The notes: generated from the letters alone by a model not told the origin. 64,000 bases of DNA from CAYZMS01 sp964479625 (GCA_964479625.1 CAYZMS010000006.1:62001-126000), one strand, 5' to 3'; counted from the stretch's first letter, positions 1 through 10,069 are shown. A program made the numbers and translations.

Positions 1-142
1 CCACCCCCTGGGATGCACCGGTGCCAAATTGTCCACGCAATTGTTCAATGAAATGCGTCGGCGGGATCAAAAATATGGAATGGTAACTGCCTGCGTTGGC
101 GGCGGCCAGGGAATTGCCGGTATTTACGAGCGCTTGAATTAA
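1..142 (+). CDS. Acetyl-CoA C-acyltransferase (thiolase), C-terminal end only
   Basis: Only the last 46 codons are in the window; the gene enters from the left edge in the frame beginning at base 2 and stops with TAA at 140-142. The translation contains HPLGCTGAK and then ACVGGGQGIAG. These match the C-terminal thiolase signatures: the HPxG motif with the catalytic His, and the Cys-Gly-Gly-Gly active-site loop that acts as general acid/base in acyl transfer to CoA. The protein should be a cytoplasmic thiolase of fatty-acid beta-oxidation or acetoacetyl-CoA metabolism. The chain-length class cannot be decided from this tail. A hairpin follows at once. Confidence 0.88.
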   Translation, partial: HPLGCTGAKLSTQLFNEMRRRDQKYGMVTACVGGGQGIAGIYERLN

Positions 143-148
143 ACTGGA

Positions 149-170
149 AAGGCTTCCTTTTGGAAGCCTT
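149..170 (+). terminator. Hairpin after the thiolase gene
   Basis: A perfect 9-bp stem (AAGGCTTCC / GGAAGCCTT) with a TTTT loop starts 7 bases after the thiolase stop. The downstream T-run is weak, so it is a likely but not classical intrinsic terminator. It may serve both strands, since the next gene approaches from the right. Confidence 0.6.
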
Positions 171-347
171 CAATTTACCTCAAAGAAAAATTTTGAGGAC
201 CTTAAATTAATTAGGTTGGTTGTTCTGATACAATTTCCTGAAGAACAAAGCTTCCCGGAAAATTATATTAGAACAACTTTTTTTATTTCCTGTCAAGAAG
301 GGGAAGAGGTTTGGGATATCCTCACAAGCCCCCTCTCCTTTTATCAC

Positions 348-3300
348 CTACCTCAGAATAGTAATATTCCCGCGTTCGATCTTACCATTGGGAATATCTA
401 ATCGAAGTACGTAATAATAAGTTCCTTCAGGTAGCATCTGCCCACCATCGGTAGTACCTTCCCAGGTACCATTCTGATAAGGAGCGGCTTCGAAGACAAT
501 ATCTCCCCAGCGGTTAAAAATGATCAGTTCATTTCCTTCCTGGAAACTGGGAAAATCCTCTAACACATTAAAGGTAAGGCGGTCGTTCACTCCGTCTCCG
601 TTTGGCGTGATCGCATTGACCTCCGGATCCGGTTCAAAATCGGGATCCACTGGGATAGCGATATTGACAAGGGCGGTATCACAAAGGGTTGGACAATTAT
701 TATTACAGATCTGGTAGGTGAAATTATCTTCTCCAAAAAGCCCATCAGCAATGCGGTAGGAAACCGTGCCGTTCAGGACAGTATCAATGGTTCCCAATCC
801 GGGTTGACGGGTGATCGTCAAATTGAAACCTCCATTCGTGTTTAACTGGTCATTCGCGATAACATTAATCTGAATGCTGTTCTGACCGGTAGATACAGTA
901 GTATTATCGTTATTCGCAATAGGCGCTGTTTCCCGGGTAACCGCCACCGTATCTGCACTGAAGTTAGCACAGGTAGAACTGGACAGCGTCCATACGAAAC
1001 GGTTTGCCCCGCTTATCAAACCAGTGACCTGGGTAATACTAAAGTCCGGCGTTTCAACGATAGCGCCACTCAGAGATGTCCATAAGCCCGTAAATCCATC
1101 CGCAGGAGCAACAGCTTCCAACTGAGCACTGGATTCGCAAGTAAATTGGTCGCTTCCGGCCGATGCGATGGGCAAGGTGGGATCTAAAACAACCTCTACC
1201 GCAGCCACGCTTGAGCAACCGTTCGTGGCATTCGTAACTTCCAGTTGGTAAACGCCTACCTGATCTACCTGTGGGTTAAGGCTTGTAGGGTTTTGAATTA
1301 AACCACTACCGCTAAGCACGGTCCAGTTGTATGAAATATCCGCCCCCACAGAGGAACCACTGCCATCAAGAGTGGTAGTGGTACCGGGGCAGGATAAAAT
1401 AGCAGGCGTTGCTGCAATCGCAGTGGGTACGGAATCATCTGTCAATACTTCCACTACAGCTGCATTTTCACAACCCGTACCTAGGTCGCGAATCCGCAAT
1501 TCATAAGGTCCCGGAGCAGAGACCTCCACAATGAACCGGTCTCCGGTAGGTACAACCTGTTGGCCTTGTAGCCCTGTCCAGGTAACAGACACCTCAGCTC
1601 CCGTATTCGAAGCACTTCCGTCCAGGGTGACCAAACTGGAAGTACAGGTCAACAGGTCCGGCTCTGCAATAAATACACTTGGCGGTATGGTATCGATCAA
1701 TACACTCACCGTATCCCCGGCTGTACATCCATTAATGGTATCCGTTACCAATAAGAAGTAATTCCCCGGCTGCTCTACCTGAGCCTGGGGGGCATCCACC
1801 GGGAAAGGAGTAGAACCTCCTCCTACAGCAGACCACTGATAGATGAAATTTTGCCCGCTGGAGGACCCTCTTCCGTCAAGGGTCACCGTATCCACCAGGC
1901 AACTTAGCAACTGATCAGGACCGGCATCCGCAGTGGGTGCCAAAGTATCGGCCTGGACAGTTACCTGGGCAGTATTCAGGCAGTTAGTAGCCGTATTGGT
2001 TACCCCGACCTCGTAAACCCCAACAGCATCAACGGTCGGCATGGTGGTATTTCCTCCGGTTACGATATTTCCGGTACTTCCATCCGGAACACTCCATTGT
2101 ATAATATAGGGCGCCCCTTGCGGGCTTATTGTAATTTCAATGATCGTCTGTTCATCAGAACAACCAAGAACAGGTACGCCAACCGTATTGATTTCAGGCA
2201 GTTGAGATTCATCGGCCACCCGCACGGTATCCGAGGCGGTACAACTGTTAATGGTATTAAATACTTCCAGCGTATAAAGCCCGGGGCTGAAAGCCTCTAC
2301 CTGGAGGGTATCCACTGCGATCACATCCTGCCCAAGTCGCCAGGTGTATTCCAGAGTGTCACTGGGAGGTAAACCAGAGGCATTTAGAAGCACGCTGGTC
2401 TGATCACAGGTTATGGCACCTCCCGCCCCTGCATCAACATTGATCTCCTCGATTAAATCATTGACCACCACTGAATCAGAGGCTACACAGGAAGTTTCAT
2501 TGTTGGTCACCGTCAGGATAAAGGTACCCGCAGCAGTTACGACCGGATTCAGGACCGTATCTGGAGCCAGCATCCCTCCGTCAGGGGAACTCCATTGGAC
2601 AATAAAATCAGTAGCATTATTCACCGTGGCGTTCAACTGTACAGTTGGCTGAGCGCAGGTAATAGAAGTATCCGGCCCTGCATTCACTTCAGGGAAATCA
2701 TTACTAGGTAGTACCAAAGCCGTATCCAGGCCGGCACAACCAAAGGAATCCTCCACCTCCAGAGTATACAAGCCTAAGTCGGACACCGCTACCGTGTCTG
2801 CATTTCCGATGACCATCCCCGTGGCGTCCCGCCAGGTGAATACCAGATCTCGATCGGGATCCTGACTCCGACGACCATCCAAGGTTACGGAGCTCCCATT
2901 ACAACCTAACTCCCGATCAGGACCTGCATCGGTCAGGGGAATGTCCCGAACATCATTGATCTCTACTGTATCTGTTGAACTACATCCTGTAGTGGAATAA
3001 GCCACTTCGAGTATATAAGTTCCCGGGCTGGTAATGACAGGATTGATCAGCGTGTCCTGTCCGGGATCCAAAAATCCCCCATTCAACCCTAACCAGGAAT
3101 ACTGGATGGTATCTCCTACGCTTGAGCCCGATCCGGCCAGCATAAGGGATTCAGTAGCACAGTCAAAATCTTGATCGGGTCCTGCAACAGCCGTAGGCAG
3201 GTCGGGAGGCAATAATTCGACCGTATCCCGAATAGTACAACCGGTATTGTCATTGGTCACTGCAAAAACATAAGTGCCAGAGGCCGCCGCCAGGACAAAA

Positions 3301-5996
3301 TCCTCTGTTGTGGAACCGGAAATCTGCCCGTCAGAGGTAGTCCAGCGATACGAATATTCGGGCCCCTGTGAGGCTTCACCATTTACCCTTAGAAAGGGTA
3401 AATTACAATCCAGCGCCTGATCCGGCCCGGCATCTGCCAAGGGCAGATCTTCCGTTAATGGAATATCAAAAGTATCCCGCTGGATAAGCGGAGGTACCGC
3501 ACTGTCAAATATCACCACCGGAACCCGACCAACGGGTAAGCGAATGGCCTTGGGTTGAGTCTGAAGAGGAGATGACGCCCAGTTGAAAAATACCTGACCG
3601 GTCCCCCCTTCTACCCGAAGCTCAATCGTCCCATCCCGGGCATCCGGGCAGGAAACCGCACTAATGATGGTATCCGTTATTATAAAGCGGTCTTTAATAC
3701 AAACTTCGCCTTCCCGGAAGAATACGCTCCCTGTACTTCCGTCCCCAAGAGTAACCGATGGATTAGGTTCGTTATTGATACTTATGGGAGTACAGGTGTT
3801 GACAGGCCCCAGGCCCTCGTAACAGATGGAAAACAAAATAGCACTGTCGGGTAGCATTTGACCCATATTCCCGGGATCTGACCAGTCGAACCGAAGGATA
3901 CCTACACTTGCAGAAGCGGTATCGAGATTCCCCATACCTGCTCCTACTGTTAGTCCGAGATCCTCATTACCACTTACACTGGTGAATTTGATATTGGAGG
4001 GGTTCCAGTTTACCGTAAATTGGGCAGAGGTAATATCATTGAAATCACCCACCTTGAAATCAACGCAGGTTTCCAAACCGATAAAGGCACTGTCTTTCTC
4101 GGGGATCAGGAAGAAGCCGTCGGGGTTTTGAATACAGATCTCTCCATTGGTTGAAGTGAGCGGGAGGTTATTCGTTCCGGTGGTTTCAGAATTGATAACT
4201 GGAGCGGGAAAGTTGGAGACACTAATACTGTCACAATTAAACTCCTGAGGAGGAACCAATTCCGATGGAGCCTCTCCCACCACCTCGTAACAAACATCAA
4301 AAATAGTAGTCCCATCCGGCACGGTAAGCGGGCTTGCTGGTGTAAAATTTACCGTCAGCAGGCCCCCATCTACCGCACCCAGGTTGAAATCTCCCTGGCT
4401 CAAACCGTCCAGGTTCAGATTGCTAATTTCCACAAATTGGAAATTGACGGTTTCCCAGATCAGAGAGAAGTCCATACGGGTAATGCCATTGAAGTTGCTG
4501 ACATTCACCCCAACGCAGGCGGTGTCGCTGGGAGGGGCCTGATCATTATTGAAAAAGATCTGTATCCCATCCGGTTGAAAGACCATAACTTCACAGTTGG
4601 CCGGAGCCAAGCCCATATTCGGTCCGTTGTTCTCCCGTACCAGGGCAGTGCTGGGATCGAAGCGGAAAAAGCTGTTGCCCCCCAGGCCGATCACATCAAA
4701 GCAAACTTCAAAAACCGTTTCTCCGGGATCCAGATTGATGAATAAGCCTGTACCTGGAGCATTGTATTCCAACCCTAGAATACCGTTTACCGTATTATCT
4801 GTATTGATACTACCATTCAATAGTGCCGGCCCTTCAACCGACCGGAACTCTTTGAACTGCAGTATCCGGGGGTTCCACTCCATTAGGAATTCCAGATCTG
4901 AAATATTCACCATTCCTTCGGGGGCGACGACCTGTACGCAAACTTCATCGTTGAGGTTGACCTCCGGCCCGCAGTTGGCCGCAATTTTCAACCCGGGTGG
5001 ATCACAGGGGCCGGAAAAAACTTCACTGCCGTTTAATACCACCGGCAGGTTAAGCTCTTCGACCTCGGCATTGGTCACTTCGACATTCTCCGAAAAAGAA
5101 ATACTGCCCCTTCGACCACATTCCCCTACTACCCGGAAGCACAATTGATAAAGCAAGGTACTATCGAGTATAGATACCCCTGTTTCTGTGTTCTCAAAAG
5201 ATGCCCATGAAAAAAAGACCCTTCCCTCGGGAACGGCGCCATTATTCGGCAAACCGAAATTGGCGAGGCTTAGCTCCGGGATCTCTTCATTGGGAAGGAC
5301 ATTCACGAATTCCAGCAGAGAAGTGTCATAGAACAGCGAGTACTCCACCGAGACCAGGGCATTGAACCCACTTGCCAGCACATCCACACAGACCAGATCT
5401 CCCGGGTTACCCTGTTCATCCGTAGCGGTAAAAAAAATGGCATCCACACAAGTCGAAATAACGGCAGGTTGCATCAATTCCTCTGCTAGCCCAATATTCT
5501 GACAGGTACCCCCCGAAGGTCGATCAACAATAACATGCGGGAAGGGGTCAAAATCCAATTCCGGGTCTGTTTCGGGTACCACCTCCAGCGTAGTACTGGC
5601 ACCATAAGTCGAAATACTTTCGAAGCACACTTCAAATATCACCTGCCCGTCTTCCTTCTGTTCAGATCCATCATTCCCGGGTTCACAGACAATTTCAGCG
5701 TATTGCCATTCCACTAAAAGTAGGCCCTCATTGACCATGCTTTCATCAAAATCGGCTCCTGTCATATTGGTGAGTCCAAAGCCCGTGACCTGCTCATATT
5801 GAATTACCGATGGATCCCATCGCAGCCAGAACCTCAATCTGCTAATGGAGGTAAAATCGGCTACCGTCACCTGTGAACAAAAAGACTCATTGCCATCATC
5901 ACAGGGGGTTTCCGAACTGATAAACAGAGATGGTTGGGCCACCGCCGCCAGTGCACCACCTAAGAGGAAGGCTGACAGGAGGAGTAACTTTTTCAT
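348..5996 (-). CDS. Giant secreted protein: five cohesin-like modules, ten PKD/Ig-like repeats, gliding-motility-type (type B T9SS) C-terminal domain
   Basis: An 1882-residue exported protein. I chose the ATG at 5994-5996 because it gives MKKLLLLSAFLLGG...AVAQ, a clear signal peptide; the longer reading frame adds 13 unlikely residues. Residues about 20-790 hold five modules that each start with a Cys-containing strand and end in a VCF/VCY-type motif, like cohesin folds. A SprB-like segment follows (about 790-870). Next come about ten Ig/PKD-like repeats of about 85 residues with AGPD...C at the start and GC...DTV at the end (about 880-1690). Then a cadherin/VCBS-like module (starting PIANNDN) and a final domain of about 85 residues with ITPNGDGVNDRL, IFNRWG and GTYYYVL. 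That last domain is the CHU_C/TIGR04131 T9SS type B sorting signal. The protein should be a cell-surface or released adhesin or scaffold. Its upstream neighbour is a PorP/SprF protein on the same strand. Confidence 0.9.
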   Translation of the reverse strand: MKKLLLLSAFLLGGALAAVAQPSLFISSETPCDDGNESFCSQVTVADFTSISRLRFWLRWDPSVIQYEQVTGFGLTNMTGADFDESMVNEGLLLVEWQYAEIVCEPGNDGSEQKEDGQVIFEVCFESISTYGASTTLEVVPETDPELDFDPFPHVIVDRPSGGTCQNIGLAEELMQPAVISTCVDAIFFTATDEQGNPGDLVCVDVLASGFNALVSVEYSLFYDTSLLEFVNVLPNEEIPELSLANFGLPNNGAVPEGRVFFSWASFENTETGVSILDSTLLYQLCFRVVGECGRRGSISFSENVEVTNAEVEELNLPVVLNGSEVFSGPCDPPGLKIAANCGPEVNLNDEVCVQVVAPEGMVNISDLEFLMEWNPRILQFKEFRSVEGPALLNGSINTDNTVNGILGLEYNAPGTGLFINLDPGETVFEVCFDVIGLGGNSFFRFDPSTALVRENNGPNMGLAPANCEVMVFQPDGIQIFFNNDQAPPSDTACVGVNVSNFNGITRMDFSLIWETVNFQFVEISNLNLDGLSQGDFNLGAVDGGLLTVNFTPASPLTVPDGTTIFDVCYEVVGEAPSELVPPQEFNCDSISVSNFPAPVINSETTGTNNLPLTSTNGEICIQNPDGFFLIPEKDSAFIGLETCVDFKVGDFNDITSAQFTVNWNPSNIKFTSVSGNEDLGLTVGAGMGNLDTASASVGILRFDWSDPGNMGQMLPDSAILFSICYEGLGPVNTCTPISINNEPNPSVTLGDGSTGSVFFREGEVCIKDRFIITDTIISAVSCPDARDGTIELRVEGGTGQVFFNWASSPLQTQPKAIRLPVGRVPVVIFDSAVPPLIQRDTFDIPLTEDLPLADAGPDQALDCNLPFLRVNGEASQGPEYSYRWTTSDGQISGSTTEDFVLAAASGTYVFAVTNDNTGCTIRDTVELLPPDLPTAVAGPDQDFDCATESLMLAGSGSSVGDTIQYSWLGLNGGFLDPGQDTLINPVITSPGTYILEVAYSTTGCSSTDTVEINDVRDIPLTDAGPDRELGCNGSSVTLDGRRSQDPDRDLVFTWRDATGMVIGNADTVAVSDLGLYTLEVEDSFGCAGLDTALVLPSNDFPEVNAGPDTSITCAQPTVQLNATVNNATDFIVQWSSPDGGMLAPDTVLNPVVTAAGTFILTVTNNETSCVASDSVVVNDLIEEINVDAGAGGAITCDQTSVLLNASGLPPSDTLEYTWRLGQDVIAVDTLQVEAFSPGLYTLEVFNTINSCTASDTVRVADESQLPEINTVGVPVLGCSDEQTIIEITISPQGAPYIIQWSVPDGSTGNIVTGGNTTMPTVDAVGVYEVGVTNTATNCLNTAQVTVQADTLAPTADAGPDQLLSCLVDTVTLDGRGSSSGQNFIYQWSAVGGGSTPFPVDAPQAQVEQPGNYFLLVTDTINGCTAGDTVSVLIDTIPPSVFIAEPDLLTCTSSLVTLDGSASNTGAEVSVTWTGLQGQQVVPTGDRFIVEVSAPGPYELRIRDLGTGCENAAVVEVLTDDSVPTAIAATPAILSCPGTTTTLDGSGSSVGADISYNWTVLSGSGLIQNPTSLNPQVDQVGVYQLEVTNATNGCSSVAAVEVVLDPTLPIASAGSDQFTCESSAQLEAVAPADGFTGLWTSLSGAIVETPDFSITQVTGLISGANRFVWTLSSSTCANFSADTVAVTRETAPIANNDNTTVSTGQNSIQINVIANDQLNTNGGFNLTITRQPGLGTIDTVLNGTVSYRIADGLFGEDNFTYQICNNNCPTLCDTALVNIAIPVDPDFEPDPEVNAITPNGDGVNDRLTFNVLEDFPSFQEGNELIIFNRWGDIVFEAAPYQNGTWEGTTDGGQMLPEGTYYYVLRLDIPNGKIERGNITILR

Positions 5997-6095
5997 GGGA
6001 GAATCAGATTTGGGATATATGTTTGTATGCACCATTATTATGTGAGTCGAATAAATAAAACCGGATCGTTACCGACCCGGAGGTTTGTGACTTCC

Positions 6096-7058
6096 TTACC
6101 GGAAAATAGAATAGGTCAGATTCAGTTCATGTGTTGCACCTGTAGAGGGCCCGAATGAACTAAAGGAGTAATCAAAACCATAACCGATCTTAAAGAGGTT
6201 ACTGTATCCCCCTTCTCCTAAATTAAAGCCCGTTTCCAGGTGGACCGTCCCGGCTGAGGATCCTCCGGCACCTACCCAAAGTGCTGCGGGTAGTTGATAA
6301 CGAAGATTTACATCCACGTTGATGGGGGCATTAGGCACCGCTTTCACCCAAACAGAAGGTTCCAGGAAGCTATCGTTACCAAAAAATTTATAGAATCCGA
6401 GGTTACCATAGAAGTGCCGTACCCGCTGCATGGCAAATTCTGTTCCATCTTCCGTGTCTGCAGCAAAGGTGAGATCCAGACCTGCCACCTGGGGTACGGA
6501 AATGCCTCCGTAAATATAATCCCCTTCCGAAAAGCGGCCCCCTACTGATTGATAGAAAAAGATACCCACCCCTACATCGGGGAACCACTGGTTGCGGTCC
6601 ATTGCACCCGCATTATCGGCACCCTCATAAAAAACCAGGTCAGTAGTCTTAACGCGGTATTGTACAAAGCCTGCACTAATCCCAACTGCCAGACCTCCAT
6701 ACTCCGGATCATCCGTTAAAATACCGGAAAAGCGCCCGTACAAACCGGTAAATCCCGTAGGGCCTGTAACATCATTGATTAAATGGCCGCCAAATTGCAG
6801 GGCCACCCCGCTCATATCGGCAGCCAGGTAAGACCCACGCAACACCTGCGTGGTGGGACTCCCTTCGATCCCGACCCATTGGGTACGGTAGGAACCTCCA
6901 AAGGTGAGGTTCTGACCGAAAGCCAGAAAATCAGCCTCTACCGCAGCAGGGTTGATGGTAACCATGTTCTCGCGATACTGGGTAAAAAGGGAAAGCTGCT
7001 GTGCCCGAAGGGAGACTGTAGTCAGCAACAACAACAGGAGTAAACGGATTCCGGTCAT
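6096..7058 (-). CDS. PorP/SprF family type IX secretion outer-membrane protein
   Basis: A 320-residue outer-membrane protein. The ATG at 7056-7058 gives MTGIRLLLLLLLTTVSLRAQ, a signal peptide; the open frame upstream of it has no such feature. The mature start LSLFTQYRENMVTINPAAV is the characteristic beginning of PorP/SprF proteins (quoted LSxxxQYxxNxxxxNPA pattern), and the rest alternates like a beta-barrel, ending in an aromatic residue and Arg (YSIFR). In gliding Bacteroidota, SprF-type proteins are needed for secretion or surface attachment of type B T9SS substrates and are usually encoded next to their substrate. That fits here: the giant type B substrate lies 99 bases downstream on the same strand. 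The pairing is inferred from gene order. Confidence 0.9.
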   Translation of the reverse strand: MTGIRLLLLLLLTTVSLRAQQLSLFTQYRENMVTINPAAVEADFLAFGQNLTFGGSYRTQWVGIEGSPTTQVLRGSYLAADMSGVALQFGGHLINDVTGPTGFTGLYGRFSGILTDDPEYGGLAVGISAGFVQYRVKTTDLVFYEGADNAGAMDRNQWFPDVGVGIFFYQSVGGRFSEGDYIYGGISVPQVAGLDLTFAADTEDGTEFAMQRVRHFYGNLGFYKFFGNDSFLEPSVWVKAVPNAPINVDVNLRYQLPAALWVGAGGSSAGTVHLETGFNLGEGGYSNLFKIGYGFDYSFSSFGPSTGATHELNLTYSIFR

Positions 7059-7554
7059 GGGACAAGTTTTTGGGAGCCGGTTGTCCAGCTTTCTTTCTGA
7101 AATAAACCGCTCAAAAAGTCGAATTTTTTTTCGAAAATGCAAAGACTAAAACCATTCGAAAGAGTAAAATCGAGGCGAAGTTAGAACTTTCGCCCAGATT
7201 GAAACCCCTTACTAAATGTCAAAATCTTAAAATTATTTTAAGATGTATTTCTTTTTTAGCGAAGGGTAGGGTTTACCGAGAAAGCGAAACACACATACCT
7301 AATACGGGTAAACGAGAATTTGACGAACAACCAATACCCTCACCCATTTCCATTAGCCTCAGGATAATTGGGAAACCTACCGGCTAGAACGACCGATGGT
7401 GATTAAATTGCAAATCTGGCGTGGGATTCAACTCCCGAAAGGTGAACCAAGAACTCCTTCCTGCTTTTGTAATGGCTAAAGCAAGGAACCAAAAATTCTC
7501 CTTAAAGAACGGAAAAAGTAGAGAACTAAATATATGGTAGGATGTTAAAATTGC
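7059..7554. other. Non-coding stretch between a permease gene and the PorP/SprF gene
   Basis: About 500 bases without a convincing gene. The stretch next to 7059 must carry the promoter of the minus-strand PorP/SprF-substrate unit, and it is AT-rich with several A- and T-runs around 7100-7260. I see no strong hairpin, repeat or RNA gene. The short open frame at 7199-7387 has no recognisable product and is not called. Confidence 0.5.
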
Positions 7555-8811
7555 CTATTTCCGCATGGCTTCCACAGGATCCATTCCCGAGGCCTGTGTT
7601 GCCGGTATCATACCTGCAATTACGCCAATTATAGCTGAAAGACTCAAGCCGAACACGACATTAGACCAGGACAGGTGCAGATCGAAATCGATCGCCTGGG
7701 TTAGAATGCTAAGGATGACCAGGATCAGCAGCAAGCCCACTATACCACCCAGGATACACAAGATCACCGATTCGATCAGAAACTCCGCAAGGATTACCCA
7801 GCGCTTGGCCCCTATGGCCTTTTTCACCCCTATAATTCGGGTACGCTCTTTGACCGAGACGAACATAATATTGGCTACACTGAACATACCCACAAAAATG
7901 GCGAAGGCCCCAATTACCAGGCCCAGTAAATTCAATACATTGAAAAAACTGGAAAGTACATTGCTCAAAATAGATAACTGATTGAGCGAGAAATTATCTT
8001 CTTCCAATGGGCTGATCCTTCTGTTCGCACGCAGGATACCGGTTACTTCCCCTTTCAACTCTTCCACCGGAATGCCCGCTTTGGGTTTTACCCCGATAGT
8101 CGAATCAAAGCTACCCGCCTTTCGATTGAGGTTAGCCATCTTTCGACCCAACTCAAAGCCGACCATAACTACCGGGTCAAAATTGCTAACCTGAAGAATA
8201 TCATCTCCTGATTTTTTGACGACCCCGATCACCTCTAATTTATGTCCGGCCACCTTGATCTCTTTACCCAGGGGATCGATTGAACCAAAAAGGTTTTCTG
8301 CCACTTCTGCCCCAATGATACACTTATTGGCCCCTAAAGCATACTCTGAAGGGGTGAAATACCGTCCTCTTTCGATCTCTGTTGAAAGTAATTCCGCAAC
8401 CTCATAGGTTTGGGTAAACAGGTAAGAGCCTTCCACTGAATTAGAACGATACTTGACTGTACGCTGACCGATCCCCGTCCAGTATCCGACAATTTCGGCA
8501 AAATCGGAGCGTTTCTTAATAGACTCGTAGTCTTCGTAGTTGACATTGGGTCGCTTAACATAGCGCCACCAGTTTTGATTGGGGTCAGAGGCCCAGGAAA
8601 ATTTCTGGATATAAACCACATCGTCACCCAGTTTAGCCAGGCTTCCCTGTATATTATCTTCGAGCGAATCCACCGCAGAAAGTACGCCGATGATACAGAA
8701 AATACCAATGGTTATTCCCAGCAGGGAAAGGAAAGTTCTCAGGCGGTTTCCCCAAAGTTGCTGGCCTGCCTGAATAATACTTTCATAAATGATCTTCCAA
8801 AAAGAGCCCAT
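7555..8811 (-). CDS. MacB/FtsX-like ABC transporter permease
   Basis: A 418-residue inner-membrane protein with the MacB layout. One N-terminal membrane segment (about 22-45, after WGNRLRTFLSLLGITIG) is followed by a large periplasmic MacB-PCD-like domain (about 50-275). Three C-terminal membrane segments form the FtsX domain, with NIMFVSVKERTRIIGVKKAIGA as the cytoplasmic loop and IPATQASGMDPVEAMRK at the end. Such proteins work with a separate ATPase in mechanotransmission-type export or lipoprotein handling. No ATPase or membrane-fusion gene is adjacent, so the partner must be elsewhere. It is divergent from queA across a 160-base spacer. Confidence 0.9.
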   Translation of the reverse strand: MGSFWKIIYESIIQAGQQLWGNRLRTFLSLLGITIGIFCIIGVLSAVDSLEDNIQGSLAKLGDDVVYIQKFSWASDPNQNWWRYVKRPNVNYEDYESIKKRSDFAEIVGYWTGIGQRTVKYRSNSVEGSYLFTQTYEVAELLSTEIERGRYFTPSEYALGANKCIIGAEVAENLFGSIDPLGKEIKVAGHKLEVIGVVKKSGDDILQVSNFDPVVMVGFELGRKMANLNRKAGSFDSTIGVKPKAGIPVEELKGEVTGILRANRRISPLEEDNFSLNQLSILSNVLSSFFNVLNLLGLVIGAFAIFVGMFSVANIMFVSVKERTRIIGVKKAIGAKRWVILAEFLIESVILCILGGIVGLLLILVILSILTQAIDFDLHLSWSNVVFGLSLSAIIGVIAGMIPATQASGMDPVEAMRK

Positions 8812-8928
8812 AAGCGTAGGTGAATGTGTATTTAAAAGGGAAGGTACAACTTAGCTCCCAAACTCCTGAAAGGAATCGATTAAAGCGCGGATTCCGTCTA
8901 CACAGGATAAAAATCTAACAACTATACT

Positions 8929-8936
8929 TATCTTTG
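8929..8936 (+). promoter_or_regulatory. Candidate Bacteroidota -7 promoter element for queA
   Basis: TATCTTTG matches the Bacteroidota sigma-A consensus TAnnTTTG and lies 39 bases before the queA start codon. A clear -33 TTG element at the right distance is not obvious, so the call rests on the -7 box and its position. Confidence 0.4.
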
Positions 8937-8974
8937 CCTGATCTTTCAAGTTCGAATTTAATTTTATCCAAATA

Positions 8975-10039
8975 ATGCGAACCAAGCTTTCTCAGTTCTC
9001 CTTTAACCTCCCCCAAAAATTAATTGCTAAATACCCAGCTAAAGAGCGGGACGGGTCCCGGCTAATGGTGGTGCATCGGGATAGCGGAAAAATAGAGCAC
9101 AAAACCTTTCGGGATATTCTGGACTATTTTGGAGAAGGCGATACTATGATCTTTAACAACACCAAGGTTTTCCCCGCCAGGCTATATGGCCGCAAGGAGA
9201 AAACGGGTGCCAATATCGAAGTATTCCTCCTTCGCGAACTCAATTCCGAATCCCGTCTTTGGGATGTTCTCGTTGATCCTGCCCGTAAGATCAGGGTCGG
9301 TAACAAACTCTATTTCAGTGATGAGAATGATAACGACGTGCTCGTGGCGGAAGTAGTGGATAACACCACCTCCCGGGGTCGGACGATCCGCTTCCTTTAC
9401 GAAGGTCCCGATGAGGAGTTCCAGAAGGAACTTAATACCCTGGGGCATACCCCCCTGCCCAAAGAGCTAGGCCGCCCGGCCGAAAGTATGGATGTGGAGC
9501 GCTACCAGACCATCTTCGCCAAAGAACTGGGGGCTGTAGCCGCCCCCACTGCTGGCTTGCATTACAGCCTGGAGTTGATGAAGCGCCTGGAGATCGAAGG
9601 CATACGCTTTGCAGAACTCACCCTCCACATTGGGCTGGGAACCTTCCGGGATATCGACGTAGAAGACCTTTCGAAACATAAAATGGATGCCGAATATTTT
9701 CGGATACAACAACATGCGGTAGACCAGGCCAATAAAGCCAAGCTAAATAACCAGAAGGTTTGTGCCGTAGGGACCACAACTATGCGGGCTATCGAATCAG
9801 CCGTATCGGCGGAAGCCCTGCTCAAAACAGCTGAGGGGTGGACCAATAAATTCATTTATCCCCCCTTTGAATTTTCCATAGCAGATTCGATGGTAACCAA
9901 CTTTCACCTGCCCAAATCTAGTTTATTTATTATGGTTTGTGCTTTCGGTTCTCAGGAACTGATCCATGAAGCCTACCAAACCGCCATAAAAGAGGAGTAC
10001 CGGTTCTTTAGTTATGGAGATGCCATGCTGATCCTTTAG
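8975..10039 (+). CDS. queA: S-adenosylmethionine:tRNA ribosyltransferase-isomerase
   Basis: A 354-residue cytoplasmic enzyme that transfers and isomerises the ribosyl part of S-adenosylmethionine onto preQ1 at tRNA position 34, making epoxyqueuosine. Family landmarks are in order: the N-terminal FNLPQKLIAKYPAKERDGSR, then IFNNTKVFPARLYG, GHTPLPKE, TIFAKELGAVAAPTAGLHY, LHIGLGTF and CAVGTTTMRAIE. Length matches the family (about 340-360). It starts at the first ATG after the putative promoter. The transglutaminase-like gene follows 30 bases later on the same strand, so co-transcription is likely. Confidence 0.96.
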   Translation: MRTKLSQFSFNLPQKLIAKYPAKERDGSRLMVVHRDSGKIEHKTFRDILDYFGEGDTMIFNNTKVFPARLYGRKEKTGANIEVFLLRELNSESRLWDVLVDPARKIRVGNKLYFSDENDNDVLVAEVVDNTTSRGRTIRFLYEGPDEEFQKELNTLGHTPLPKELGRPAESMDVERYQTIFAKELGAVAAPTAGLHYSLELMKRLEIEGIRFAELTLHIGLGTFRDIDVEDLSKHKMDAEYFRIQQHAVDQANKAKLNNQKVCAVGTTTMRAIESAVSAEALLKTAEGWTNKFIYPPFEFSIADSMVTNFHLPKSSLFIMVCAFGSQELIHEAYQTAIKEEYRFFSYGDAMLIL

Positions 10040-10069
10040 CACTACGACTATTCTTTCAAAAGCAGGATT

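Noticed and set aside
216..401. Short plus-strand open frame before the giant gene
   Set aside because: It overlaps the end of the opposite coding sequence and lacks any recognisable product.
4437..5148. Overlapping open frames on the plus strand over the giant secreted protein
   Set aside because: They are in the antisense of a well-supported coding frame and have no signals or family match.
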